Below, piece after piece: positions 24,001-35,299 of a DNA stretch of 64,000 bases. Made by a program: the position numbers and the translations under genes. This stretch comes from Taudactylus pleione (lineage: Eukaryota > Chordata > Amphibia > Anura > Myobatrachidae): positions 10,242,001-10,306,000 of the forward strand of contig JAUIMM010000124.1 in NCBI GenBank assembly GCA_031769625.1. The letters are read 5' to 3'. How positions within the stretch are numbered: position 1 is the first letter of the stretch; each line of letters begins with the position of its first letter. The notes beneath the pieces are model-generated. The model was given only the letters and a program-made list of their open reading frames with translations. It was not told the DNA's origin and made no database searches.

Positions 24001-25260
24001 TCTGAAATAATTATGTCATGGATATCCATCCCCTGAACCCCAGACATCAAACCATCAGAGATCAATATTTTATTGATTCTGGAAAGAGATCCATGTACCA
24101 TGGATAGATAGGTGTGTGTTCTATCAGTGGGGTTCAATAATCGCCAAGGGTCTGACACGTTTAAATTGTGCCTAAATGTAGTAAGCATAGAATTATTTGA
24201 CATCTGAGGCTTCAGCGTCAACGGGAATTTGTCAAGCACGGGATCTTCTACCATGTTGAAGTCAAGTGGGTGTGTAAGTCTACTTTGAAGAATATGACCT
24301 AAATCCTGAATATAAAGGTGTGTTAATACTTGGGGCGGAATCAGTATGTAATACCACTGGCCGCGTCAGGCCGACAGTGGAACAGATCCCGGCAGTGGCA
24401 ACCTGAAAGCGCTGGAAATCCTGATCGTCCCCAGGTAAATATAAACTAACCTAACCTACACCCCTAACCCTAATCCTCCCTTAGAGGTGCCTAACCCTAA
24501 CCTCCCCCCCAAGTGCCTAACCCTAGTCCCCCCTCTAAGTACCTAAACCTAGCCCCCCCCTTCCCCATTACCTAAACCTAAGTCCCCCAGGGGGGTACCT
24601 AACCCTAACCCTCCCTCCCCCTAGCCTAACCCTATCCTCCCGGGGTGGTGCCTAACCCTAAGTCCCTCCCGGGAGCCCTAAACCTAACCCTCTCCCCCCT
24701 GCGGCTGTACACTCGCGGTGCCCGGCATCCCTTCGATCGGGATGCTGGGCGCCGGTTTCCCGATGTCAGTGAAATGAGCGGCGTCTACATCTAGATGCCG
24801 GTCATTTCACCCTCGCCGGGATATGACAGTCGGGAAGCCAGCTGTCGGTATAATGTCAGCCGGCTTTCCGATTGCATCCCCTTGGGGCATATACATTTAC
24901 CAGAGTATATGTGGCTTGATATATTTTGTTGTCTAGAATTATATACTTTTCATCCGGGTCAACCGTTTGAAAGTGTATAGATATTGGCAGGTCCCTTCGA
25001 AAATGTATGGCTACTGCTCTTGTCTTATTTCTATAAAAAGCTGAATAACAGGAGCCCAGCCAGTAAGCTCTCAAAGTGTGTTCTTCTGATGCAGGCCAGT
25101 GGGTTTCTTGTAAAAATATTATATCCGGGTTAAAACGTTTAAGGTGGGTGAGGACCCTTTTTTGCTTAATAGGGGTATTCAAACCACCCACATTCCAAGA
25201 AACAAATTGCAGAGATTTTGGGAGAAATGTGATTACTGGCTCATTTGATAGTGATGGCAT
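21059..25260 (-). pseudogene. L1 ORF2 (endonuclease and reverse transcriptase), broken
   Basis: The start is an apurinic-type endonuclease at 25260-24856 (LQFVSWNVGGLNTPIKQKRV, FLQETHW). It is cut by a 544-bp insertion and continues at 24254-23814 with SDHAPVSLAL. The RT follows: KSPGPDGFSGE near 23250, SYRPISLLNVDFKLLAKIM near 23070, and TGFIQERHAVKAIRMAI near 22960. The catalytic FADDILIYV reads near 22590-22550. The C-terminal FIWRGGRARIALRKLCQP is at 22244-21858 and a CP...FWHQI block is near 21240. Each segment is in a different frame. The RT active-site triad F-A-D-D is preserved. Confidence 0.88.
24337..24880. mobile_element. Element with internal telomere-like CCTAACCC array, copy 1
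   Basis: The insertion is bounded by an exact 8-bp direct repeat CTTGGGGC (24329-24336 and 24881-24888) within the L1 endonuclease frame. The ends are GC-rich and the interior (about 24450-24690) is an irregular array of CCTAACCCTAACCCTCCCCC-type units of roughly 20-30 bp. No protein is encoded. A second, diverged copy lies at about 40588-40960. The 8-bp duplication places it among 8-bp-TSD DNA transposons (hAT, P or Merlin type). The terminal repeats are too weak to choose. Confidence 0.75.
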
Positions 25261-25819
25261 GGCTACTCACCCAACAGAAACAGGCAGAAGTGTGGCATGA
25301 CTCCCCTCTCGCATAAAGTGGCTGTCTCTCTTTTCCCAGGCCCCAGGTCATCACAATCAATATACATCAATAAAATAAAAACATTGAAAGATATGATTAC
25401 ATTTCTTTCTTATTCTTTGTACCCAGTGTTGAAGACAAAACTTGTTTAATACACAACATCTCAATTCACCATTTTCAACTTATTCCACTAAACTCAAACT
25501 GACGGTGGACACCATCTATCAATAGAGGTGTACACACAAATATAACCTTATAAAAACAAGATGTAAGTTATTTTAGAAGGCCGTCGGTCCCTAGGAGCAG
25601 AAGCAGTAACACACCCCCTCCAGATGTATTGAACCCAGTATTATAACTTATATTGATTAACAATAACATTTTCAGCGTGGTGATCTTGGTGGTGACCGTG
25701 GATTCATAAAGTGTGACTTTGCCCTTTCTGGATCAGTAAAGAGTGTGGTGCCAACCTCCACTACTCTAAATGTAGCTGTATAAAGCAAGGCAAATCTTAC
25801 TTTTTTATTGAAAAGTGCA

Positions 25820-26657
25820 AATCTCTGAAAATTCCTTTCGCTTTTGGGTGACCGTAGTTGAGAAATCCTGAAATATTAAAATGTTATTGCCGCTTACTAA
25901 CAATTCCTTCTTTTTACGATAGGCAGCTAGAATGTTTTCTTTTGTTCTAAAATCTAGATATCTAGCCAGTACTGGTCAAGATCTCCTCCTTTGCTCCCTC
26001 CTGCTCAATTCCTAGTCTATGGGCTCTTTCAATATATGGAACTTCTATATTGACATCCAGTTCCAGAGCGTTTGGGAGAACAGTTATTGGGAAATACATT
26101 AAATCTCCTCCGTATACTGATACTGGAATGCCTATGAAACGCAAGTTATTGCGTCTGGATCGATTCTCAAGGTCATCAATTTTATCTTGCATTTGTTGGA
26201 TTAATCTATCATGAGAATCTACTTCAGATTGACAAGCTTGTATATGATCCTCTGCATCACTCACTCTCGTTTCTAGTGCAACAATACGTGATGCATGGGA
26301 GTCGATTCTGGCCAGGCCAGATTCTAATCACATTTGGAGATCCTAAAACCTCTTATCCATTAAAGGCATCATGAAATCTGATATTTCCCTTGCCATCAGA
26401 GGGGTGGTTTTGTAAAGATGGAATTTCAGGGGACCCCGACTCAGAAAGAGATTGTGAGGGTGGCCCTGATATCTGAGAAGAGCTTTTTGTCTTGCCATTC
26501 TTGTTTGATGAGTTAGAATGTTTGGGAGGTATGGTTCTATCAACAAATCTGTCTGAGAAGAGTATTTTGTTGTGCCATTCTTGTTTGATGAGTTAGAATG
26601 TTTGGGAGGTATGGTTCTATCAACAAATCTGTCCCACAAACTGCAATGGAACAACAA
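25820..26657 (-). pseudogene. L1 ORF1 RNA-binding protein remnant
   Basis: At 26264-25962 the frame has a coiled coil ending in DDLENRSRRNNLRFIGIP, the hallmark start of the L1 ORF1 RRM domain, followed by IERAHRLG. Downstream (toward 25850) a C-terminal-domain-like ILIFQDFSTTVTQKRKEF can be read in another frame. The N-terminal part (26657-26343) carries an internal 80-bp tandem duplication and a frameshift. Confidence 0.8.
26472..26631. repeat. 80-bp tandem duplication in L1 ORF1
   Basis: Two adjacent copies begin TCTGAGAAGAG at 26472 and 26552 and run to the same CAACAAATCTG end. They differ only at a few bases near the start. The duplication repeats the segment read on the minus strand as RTIPPKHSN and SNKNGTTK / RTIPPNILT. 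Confidence 0.9.
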
Positions 26658-26659
26658 CT

Positions 26660-27445
26660 AGTAGTGGTCACCTAAGCGATATATAGTGTTATTGATCACT
26701 TGGGTAGGGTCTGCATCACCATTGGTTAATTTAACATTTCAATAGCTCCCAGAGGCAGCACCTCACAATTAGTACAATAGTCTACATTTGAACAATGAAA
26801 GATATTCAAATAATCTGATATGAAGTAGTAAAGGTAAATTTACCTTGGTGTTTTTAGTATACACTCAAATCGAACATTACCAATAATCAGCCACTAGATG
26901 GCAACCGTGTTACTTCTCATTGTTTTGAGCACAGCAATTATAGGAAACGGCCAGTAGGTGGCACCCTTAATACACTAAATGTATAGTGATACAATCTCTT
27001 TAAGGTTTAAAAAGCACAGAAATCTGATGCATCACAAGCATCCAAAAATGTAGACTTTTATATAGATTGTTACCATAATAGCCGGCAACCAGATAGTTTT
27101 GTGGTCTATTTTATAGTATAAAACAACCAATTACTCTTTGTGTAACCCTATTATATAAGGGTTAGTTGGTGAATGGGAATGAAGGGGTAGGAGGGGAGGG
27201 GGAAACAGATTAGGTAGGGTGGGACTATGAGTGGGGGAGCAGAGGAAACACAAGGTGTAAACAGGGGATACAGGGGAGAAGAACATACAAGGAATAAATA
27301 GTAATAGGGACAGGTGAATATCTCAATCCCCCTCATGTTAGCCTCTATGACACAGTCAGAGAATCTTCAGCGTGACAGCCAGTATATGGGAGATGGTCAG
27401 GTGCACTGCAGAGTCAAACAACACCATAGAGGCAGCAATGAAGGC
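26660..27445 (-). other. L1 5' untranslated region, distal part
   Basis: No coding frame is recognised. By position it belongs to the 5' region of the minus-strand L1. It contains GCCACTAGATGGCA and GCCAGTAGGTGGCA (26890-26965), a pair of CTCF-like or repeat-like motifs whose role is unknown. Confidence 0.45.
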
Positions 27446-27448
27446 TAA

Positions 27449-28310
27449 TAGGGGTATTCAATATGGAGGGAAAACGCAGTTTCTGCGAGGTTTTCGCTCG
27501 TATGATGTCATTTTCGCCGGTTTTACTTTTACACCGTATTCAATTTGAAAACTTTTCGCCGGTGTGAAAAGTATATTGCATTCGACCCTGCGAAAAAGTA
27601 TCACCAAGGAATGGGTGGCAAAAAAAACTGCAGAATTGGGGTTTTGGGGTGCAACATTTTGGAAACCACCCTGCAACCTTCAGACAGTCCCCCAAAGGTA
27701 AACTGTGTCAAAATTTAAAAAAAAAATACCTCAGAAGACCCCCAAAAAAGCACTTTCAGTTTGGGGGCGAACAAAAAAATTGGGGGGGGTACTAAGTTAA
27801 AAACTAGCGAACTACAATCTAGGGGGTTCCCCAAGTATGCACGTGTTTGCGGGAGGTGGATTTTTCACGTTTTTTAAAACATCAATTTAGCAACTTTTAA
27901 ATATGCTCACCCCCCCCATTTTCAAGTACCCCAAATCTGCAGGGACTACTTATTTTCAGCAAAAAAACCTTCTAAATACTATTCTTCACCACTTTCCCAA
28001 ATCCCCAAAATAGCAGCTATTGAGCCCGTTTAAAGACCCCAAAAACCATCAGCAGGGCTAATCGGGGGTATCCACACTGATCCCCCATGTCAGAGCATCT
28101 TTTTGGGGGTGTTAGGGTGATTTCCCCAAAAATCAGCAAAGTTTTCGCTGATTTCACATTCGCTGGGTGCCGTTTTCGAAGATTTCATATTGAATACAGG
28201 TATAATCGGGGCTGCACCCGATACTTTTTCGCCGGCAAAAGCTCCGATGTGCGGTGAAAACTTCGATCTGCATAGACGGCGAAGTTTACGTTTCATATTG
28301 AATACCCCTG
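27449..28310. mobile_element. Harbinger-type nonautonomous element, 862 bp
   Basis: Inverted termini are TAGGGGTATTCAATATG and CATATTGAATACCCCTG, with TAA on both sides (27446-27448 and 28311-28313). Subterminal sequence also pairs (TTTTCGCCGG near 27511 with complementary blocks near 28230). A TAA duplication is the standard PIF/Harbinger signature. No transposase is encoded. It lies within the L1 5' region. Confidence 0.88.
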
Positions 28311-28320
28311 TAAGGCTTAA

Positions 28321-29140
28321 TCAGGTGCAAGGGTCTGTGGATCACCGCACATCAGCCTGTAGGTGAGAAAGGTTGGGTACAAGCGCACCATGGGGAAAAG
28401 GCATCAGGCACCTCCACAGAGCAGTCGGGCCCGCAGAGCTTGACACAGGATGTGGATAGGAGCCACTTGAGTGGGAAGAAGGCTGGACTCACGTGCACCA
28501 TAGGGGTGGATCTCCCCAATCCTCCACGCTACAGCCGGGTATGCAGTACTCTGCACAGAACTCGGAGCAGAGTGGCTTAAGGGAGGAGAGGGCTGAGAGC
28601 AGGTTCCTCCCCACAGCAGCGGAAGGCACAGGAGACTCGGGGGCCCAAAGTGATTGCAGCACCACTGAAGCGATCAGGCAGCAATCCGGATGGCAATCAG
28701 GATAAGGCACATAGTGTCCGGAGCCCATCTGTAACCCAGCCGGCGTTATTGAAGGTAGGTGAAGCAGGTATGCAGGCAGGGATCCCTCATAACAGATTGC
28801 CTATCATGGCAGCAGGTGTCTGTGGTTAGGCATGTCGGATCGCAAACGAAAGTTGCCGGGGGAACACAGGGACGGGCAGCTAATTTGCAGAGTCCACTCC
28901 GGAGGTCAAATTCGCCAACCAGGTGATATTTGGCAGATTGAAGGAATGAAAGCACAGAGGGGGATGCCACGCTGTCCCTCGCGCCAATATAGAGGTCTTC
29001 ACGGAGGCCACTGCTATTAATGGCCGGACTCTGGTGTTTTAAAGGTCTCCCTTCAAAAGAAAAATGCCAAATTGTTCCTCCACTCTTCCTCCAAGTAATA
29101 TAGTGAAGACCGAATGTAAAAAAAATCACTTTAGTTAGTG
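28321..29140 (-). other. L1 5' region, proximal part
   Basis: GC-rich sequence without a protein-like frame lies between the Harbinger-type insert and the right end of the L1. It is probably promoter and 5' untranslated sequence of the L1, judged only by position. Confidence 0.45.
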
Positions 29141-29204
29141 GATGGAGGATGATTGAAGATTTCTCTGTATCAATATTTTTTTATTTTATTTTTTTATTTA
29201 TTTA

Positions 29205-29510
29205 TTTGTTGTGTGGAGGTTATATGTGTCTTTTCAAATTCAGCATTATGGTAGTTTTTACTACCTTTTTTATATATTTAAATAATTTATAGTGGTATTA
29301 AGTGTTTTTGCACCTATATATATTAAAGTTATGGATGTTGTCCCCCTTTTTTTGTTGTGGTAAGTGTGGAGTTTATATGTGTTTTTTCAAATTTGGCATT
29401 ATGGTAGCCTTTACTACCTTATTTTATATATATAAATAATCCAAAGTGGTTTTAAGTGTTTTTGCTTTTCTATATATTAAATTGTGGGTGTAGCCTCTTT
29501 CCTTGTTTAG
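29205..29510. repeat. 153-bp tandem duplication in P6 3' region
   Basis: Two diverged units follow one another. Both share TTATATGTGT, TTTTCAAATT, GGCATTATGGTAG-like strings and a TTAAGTGTTTTTGC block, spaced 153 bases apart (for example 29221 and 29374). It lies just inside the inverted terminal copy. Confidence 0.8.
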
Positions 29511-30017
29511 ATAATGTTTTATGATTATATAACCATCCATTTTTATCTTAAATTATATGTTTTTAGTGTTATTAATAAAATAGTATGTATATTGTTGATT
29601 ATGTAATTATGTATGTTAATTTGTTGCCATGAAGTGTAATATGTGCAATTGATTGCCTTGGTATCCAGTATTATCCATTTATGCATCTGATATAAAAAGG
29701 AGGCTAGACTGGGTTAGATCACACCCCCTGACAAAGTCTTTGGCTGACGATACTAGTTCGGCGTGGTTCGGTGTCTGACTTTGGACGTGGTGTCATCACG
29801 AGCTGAGTCTCAAACTGTTTGTTGCAAGGAGAGCCAGACGGGATTGCCACCTTGTATAACGTGGATATCCATCACCCCGGTTGCTATCCGGAAGCCCTGG
29901 AGGGTTGAGTGTGAGCCGGCCGCTCTTAACTTTGATGTATGTGAGCTTATTACACTTAGTAAAAGTGATTGTTATTTTTTACTCACGTGGATGTGCCCTG
30001 TCTTCTTCTTTTCGTAT
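29508..30017 (+). repeat. P6 3' terminal repeat (pseudo-LTR)
   Basis: This is the 3' end of the PLE and matches the inverted copy at 17457-17947. It includes CCCCTGACAAAGTCTTTGGC, then GACGATACTAG (hammerhead-like, with GAAAC mutated to GATAC). It ends in CTTCTTCTTTTCG followed directly by (AT)n. Confidence 0.88.
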
Positions 30018-30361
30018 ATATATATATATATATATACACATTATGTATGTAGAATAAAGTGAATGGATACACCTGTGCTAGCAAAATGCATACCATGAAT
30101 ACAGGGCCGGCTCTTGGGGTGTTCAACCAGAGCAGTCGAACAGGGGCACTACCCCATAGAGGGCACACCCTTCCCAACATCCTGATTTCAGCGGGACACG
30201 AAGTGTCCCATGGATGGTCAAACGGGAGGTTGGGAACCCCCGTCACTGCAGCTGTGCGGAGGTGCCAGACCCCGGAGTAGCAGGCACGCCCCCAAGTAAC
30301 GCCACTTAGGGGGCATGGTCTATTGTAATTAGGCAACGCCCTCATTTTTGGGCGCATGACA

Positions 30362-30394
30362 CATGGTCAGAGCGTTCGGCTCTGAATCAGGCCC
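30362..30394. mobile_element. Remnant of a Harbinger-family terminus
   Basis: CAGAGCGTTCGGCTCTGAAT followed by CAGGCCC is the right terminus of the MITE family common later in the window. Upstream, 30100-30360 begins CAGGGCCGGCTCTTGGGG, which looks like another DNA-element terminus. No matching left end for either is seen. Confidence 0.45.
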
Positions 30395-31639
30395 AGTGTC
30401 CAATCACTTTTGTCTACATATATATTTATACAGGTTGAGTCTCCCATATAAAAAATGCTTGGGACCAGGATTTTGGATAACGGAATATTCCGTATTTTGA
30501 AATAATTGCATAATTATTTTGAAATATCTCGGGAATAGGACCCAAATATACACACAGAATGCATTTATGTGTTATATACACCTTATACACACACCCTGCA
30601 GGTAATTTTAAACAATATATTCAATCATTTTGTGGCTCAAACAAAGTTTGTGTACATACATGAAATTAATTTATGTTTCATATACACCTCATACTCAAAG
30701 CCTGAAGGTAATTTTACAAAATTGTGGGCAGCACAGATGGTGTAATGGTTAGCATTATTGCCTCATAGCAATGAGGTCATGGTTTTCAATTCCCACCATG
30801 GCCGTTACTGTGTTTAGTTTGTATATTCTCCCTGTGCTTGCGTGGTTTTCCTTCGGTTTCCTCCCACACTCCAGAAATATACTGGTAGGTTAATTGGCTC
30901 CCAACAAAAATTTACCCTGGTGTGTTTGTGTGTGAGCATATGGTAAGAAACATAGGGCCTGATTCAGACCCGGACACAAGTGGCCGTTCGTTCGGCGTAC
31001 GAGCGAAAAAATGTATATTCAAGCGCTCGCTCGTATGTTCGCTCACAGCTAATCTTCCGCCCCATAGTCTCCCAACCCCTCCTCTAGCTAGCGATCGTTC
31101 AAAATAACGACCGTCCGTCTCCTCTTTGGTTGCAGGGGACGCTCGCACAAGTTAAATCCGGAAGTGGACCTGTCATTTTTCGATTGCCTGCTATTTAATT
31201 CTGCAAACATACTTGAATCGATTAATAGCAATCAGTATATTCATTAGCTTAATTGGTATTCACATCTTTGCAATCCGTTTTTTTTTACAATGTCAATAAA
31301 CTTTATTATTGTTCGTGTGTGTCATTCCTTCCGCAGAATACGTACGTTTGTACTAAGGGGATGGTTTTTCAAATGTTAAAGTTTGTTTGAATGCTACTAT
31401 TGTTTTGCGTTAGTTTATATGCAGATTTTTCATCTTTATTAATAATATTTAAATGAGCTTACGCATGTCACTGCATCAAGCCTATTATAACTCACATTAT
31501 ATTTGTGAGGGTGTAGGTCACATGACTCATACAATAACCAATACAATGCTTTCTGTTAATTTTCAAAGTACATTAGCCAATCAAATTTTTTCTGGGACCT
31601 TTATTAAAACTGTTTTGTGTGGAAAAAATCATTGCCATC

Positions 31640-33047
31640 ATGAGAGCCGCAGCATTTTGTCGCAGAGAAATCCTGGTCCTCACAGATGTGATGGACCAGA
31701 GAATAACTTCGCATCCGGCCCCCATCACTAACCGCCGCAAGCGGCAAGCCTATGCGGAGGTGCGGTGCCGGCTGCGTACCTTGGGCTACTGCCGCAATAT
31801 CGGCCAGCTCGAAAGGCGCTGGTCAGATCTCCACCGCAGATCCCCACGCCTTTTGGCCAATTTGCATCAGCAAATTAGCGAAAGTAAGTGTATTTTTTTA
31901 ACATTTTAAATGTAAGCATACCTGCGTGTACATGTTTTCCGTCTAGCCCTTTCTTTATTTATGACATACCTGTGTGTGCATGTTTCCGTCTAGCCCTGTT
32001 TCTTTATTTATGACATACCTGCGTGTGCATGTTTTCCATATTGCGCTTTTTTTTTTTTTTTTTGGTTGTGTACATTTTTTAAAAATCCCAAAATAAAATT
32101 AATATAAACATTTTTTATCCATCATTTAGGGGCTGAGCGCAGACTACGACGTCTACTACATCAACGACGTCGGCCTCGTCCCCTATCCCCCACTCCCACC
32201 CAAACCTCCTCTCCCCAACCTTCCCCAAATTCCCCCTCCACCCCAGACCGGCCAGACCATGATGCCCCTCCCTCTCATAATATTCCCATGCCTCAAAATT
32301 CACCCTCCCCTCCACCCCCCCCTCTCTTTTCATCACCCTCCCCTCCACCCACCCCTCTCTTTTCCTCACCCTCCACATCAAGCCAAATCACCCCTCCTCC
32401 ATCCGACCAGCACTGGCCCACCTCTGAGGAGGACGATGTCGGGGCTCCAGGCCCAGTCATCATTATGACCGGTATGTTTCCCTTTTAAATTATGGTTGCT
32501 TTTGCATTATTTTGTTTTTGGTTGATGTTGTCCTTTTGCCTGTGCATTTCCAATTTGTTAAGTATTTCTAATGTTGTCCTTTTGCCTGTGCATTTCCAAT
32601 TTGTTAAGTATTTCTAATGTTTTGGATATATATCTTTGCCAAACAATGTCTAGGATGTTTTCCCCTTACACATATCACACATGTCCAAACACTCATACTT
32701 GTGTCTTTCTTGTTTACGGTACCAACAAATGTAGTATTTTTGCGTACTTCTCCCTTTTTTTTGTTGTATTTTTATGTGTCATTTTTTAAGTTTTTATTTA
32801 TACAAACTTTGCGTTTGCCATTACTTTGTTTTTGTTTTTTTTCTCTTTTTTTAAAGTATAGTCTGATTTTTAAGTTGTTTGGTAACATATAAATTAAGGT
32901 GTCATTTTAGTAATCCACACATTTTTTTAACCCACAGAGGACCAGAGGCAGATGCAAGAAATGCAGGATGGCTTGCACAGGTTGAGGGGCCATGTTGTAG
33001 GCATGCTCCTGGTCCTGGATCACATGTTGGCGCTCCTGCGCCACTAA
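31640..33047 (+). CDS. Myb/SANT-like protein of the Harbinger element, 3 exons
   Basis: Exons 31640-31883, 32130-32471 and 32938-33047 join in frame to 231 residues. The donors are GTAAGT and GTATGT, and the acceptors TTTAG and CCCACAG. Exon 1 encodes a small Myb/SANT-like domain (RREILVLTDVMDQRI, then GQLERRWSDLHRRSP), followed by an arginine-rich stretch. Exon 2 is a proline/serine-rich linker ending acidic (PTSEEDD). Exon 3 is a leucine-rich helix (LRGHVVGMLLVLDHMLALLR) that may dimerise. AATAAA follows the stop at about 33078. I inferred the start from the first ATG before the domain. In this superfamily such proteins bind DNA and carry the transposase to the nucleus; that role is assumed here. 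Confidence 0.75.
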
Positions 33048-33866
33048 TTTTTTTTTTTGCCCTAAAACTGTTAAAAAAAATAAAATATATTTTGATTTAT
33101 TAAAGTCTCATTCCTTGTCTGTAAATATTAGATTGTTTAACCTTACATAAGTCGACTATTGGAGCATGTTTTTTTAAGTAATGTAAATTAGATTGTAGAA
33201 AGCAGAAGTAAGTATGTAAGCTGGCACATTAAACACCTAACAATACCAATAGGTTTGTAGAATTACCAGCAATTTTTATTTATTTTTTTTGGTGGGTAAT
33301 GTAAATATTAAATCAAACCTGCTTAGGCCTAGATTAGAAAACATACTGATTCACCATAATACCTTTGGTGTTTGTTTTTAGCCACAAAGCAGGGTAAAAT
33401 ACTTTACAATTTAACACATTACAGGATTAGCCATTAAGCAAGTTTGCCTTTTTTGGACCAAGTTACACTTGCTTGTAATTTACCAAGGAAATGTTTTTTT
33501 AACGTTAACCAAAAATTTATTCCACACAAATAATAAACACAAAGTGAATTGTCACAATCAATTCATACAGTGAAAACACACTCAAAAATACAACCAACAC
33601 CAAAAATAACAAAATAAAAACAACAATCAAGAACTGTTTGAAGAAGTAGCATGCCAACATGAATCCACAAATGAGGCAAAGAAATCATTGTTCCAGAAGT
33701 TATATCCAATGTGGCCACATGAAGTACATTTTTTGGATCAGGTAGTAGGCATCGTTTTTTCGGTTAATTTTAAGGAATAAAAGACAAAAAAAAAGCACAA
33801 ATTAAAATTGGCCATTAAAATCTTACATGTCTACATTGTGTCAATTAACTAAATTTTTAACAATAA

Positions 33867-34989
33867 TTACCTAAAAAATCTGGCCACCACATCATCGCGT
33901 ATGGCCCCCCCACATACTGACCTCCGACCAACCTCAGGGGGGCCATCCTCAGGCAAGGCATCCTCTGGCTGCATTGGAACACCACTCCTTATGGCGATGT
34001 TGTGAAATATCCCACACAGAACCACAATTTTCAAAACCATATCCGGCAAATACATGAGCTTGCCACCAGAGTGGTGGAGGCATCTGAATCGGCCTTTTAA
34101 AAGGCCGATACAGCACTCCACCACCTGCCTGGTGGCTGTAAGTGCAGAATTATACTCACTTTGTGGCCCTGGTGTGGGAGCCAAATAAGGTGTGAGCAGC
34201 CAGGGCGTGCAAGGGTAACTACTGTCTCCTGTGAAAAAACAAAAACAAACATCAGGACCATTGTGTAACAAGCTTTGCATTGGTTGCAACAGAAGGTGTC
34301 AACTTACCCAGAAGCCACGCATCACCAGCTTGTAGGTTGTCTAATTTGTGCCAAATCCCTGATTGCCGGATGACGAAGGAATCATGTGCACTGCCGGGGA
34401 ATTTTGCATTCAGGGACAGAATCTGGAGGGAGGCATCACATACCACTATTACATTCAGTGAATGAAAGTGCTTGCCGTTCCTAAAAATAGCCTCCAGTCT
34501 TGCTGGAAGCTGAAGTGGTATGTGAGTGCCATCCACAACCCCTATGATGTGTGGGAAGCCAGCTATTTGGTAAAAATTGGCCTTCACCACACTAAGGGAA
34601 CCCATATCCAATGACATTTTAATAAAATGATGGAGGTGTTTAAAAATGGCCTCCATCACTGCCCTCAGGATCCTTGAAAAGGAGGATTGGGAGATTCCGG
34701 CAACTATTCCCACAGTGGTTTGAAAGGATCCTGAGGCACAGAAATGTAACACCAACATTAATTGCTTAAGTGGTGGTATTGCTGTAGGACTGTCAATTTG
34801 CTGTTCAAGATCACTCTCTATTAATGAGAGAGTGTCTAGGATGATTTGGGGAGGAAGACGGTATCATCTTAATACCTCATCATCTGGCATTCCAAAAAGG
34901 GTGACACATGTTCTATATATCTGGGGCCTTGCACGCCTACGAGGCCTATGCCTGGGACGAAGTTGAGGTTGGTCGGGTTCTGGAACCAT
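33867..34989 (-). pseudogene. PIF/Harbinger DDE transposase, 2 exons, one premature stop
   Basis: Exon 1 is 34989-34308 (donor GTAAGT) and exon 2 is 34228-33867 (acceptor TTTTCACAG). Together they give 347 codons, the usual length for HARBI1-type proteins. The catalytic residues are all visible: D in IIGVVDGTHIPL, D in LLGDSSYPCTPWLLTPY (formed across the splice) and E in RQVVECCIGLLKGRFRCL. The N-terminus is basic (RPRHRPRRRARPQ). The only lesion I find is TGA at 34866-34864, codon 42, where CGA or AGA would be expected. A C-to-T change at a CpG could explain it. Use of a downstream ATG would lose the N-terminal region. Confidence 0.88.
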
Positions 34990-35299
34990 GGCCAATATAA
35001 TACGACCAACATCAACCTGAAATGGTAAGCCAGGTAGTTATTGTTTTAGACAAATGTGTAAAGAAAAATATACTTATCTTTTCTAAGAAATCCAAAGATG
35101 CTTACAGGCCGGGGACTTGTCATGAGTCGAACAACCTTCATTTCAAAAGTAGAAAATATTTTTAGCTTTTTTTTTGAAAACTTGTATTGTAAACACATTT
35201 TTTCGGGGTGAAAAATAGAGAAGGGAGCACACATTAGTTTGGAAATTCGCACGTTACATTTAGTGGTAAAACATGATTTTACAATGAAAAAATTAAAAC

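Larger units (their letters stand above)
20491..29165 (-). mobile_element. L1-type LINE, near full length, inserted in P6
   Basis: The minus-strand element has an A-rich tail at the left (T-rich on the plus strand, about 20491-20525, with AATAAA read on the minus strand), ORF2 across about 21000-25260, ORF1 across about 25800-26660 and a long 5' region to about 29140. T-rich strings near 20492 and 29168 are similar and may be the target duplication. Two DNA-type elements interrupt it, at 24337-24880 and 27449-28310. Confidence 0.85.
17457..30017 (+). mobile_element. Penelope-like element with inverted terminal copies, split by L1 (P6)
   Basis: The parts in order are: an inverted copy of the 3' end (17457-17947), a PLE coding region (17965-20174), 3' untranslated sequence up to about 20490, an L1 insertion (about 20491-29165), then the rest of the 3' region and the end at 30017. 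The outermost strings are CGAAAAGAAGAAGACA at the left and its complement at the right. Without the L1 the element is close to 4 kb. The right end abuts (AT)n. Confidence 0.85.

Noticed and set aside
24421..24710. Interstitial telomere or chromosome-fusion scar
   Set aside because: The CCTAACCC array is irregular, and the block has an exact 8-bp target duplication with a second dispersed copy, so it belongs to a mobile element.
30721..30800. Functional tRNA gene
   Set aside because: A and B boxes are present, but no cloverleaf or acceptor stem forms, and the following sequence is the body of a SINE.
32115..32381. Gly/Glu/Arg-rich minus-strand frame of 88 codons
   Set aside because: It is the antisense of exon 2 of the Harbinger Myb-like gene, whose sense frame joins in phase to the other exons.
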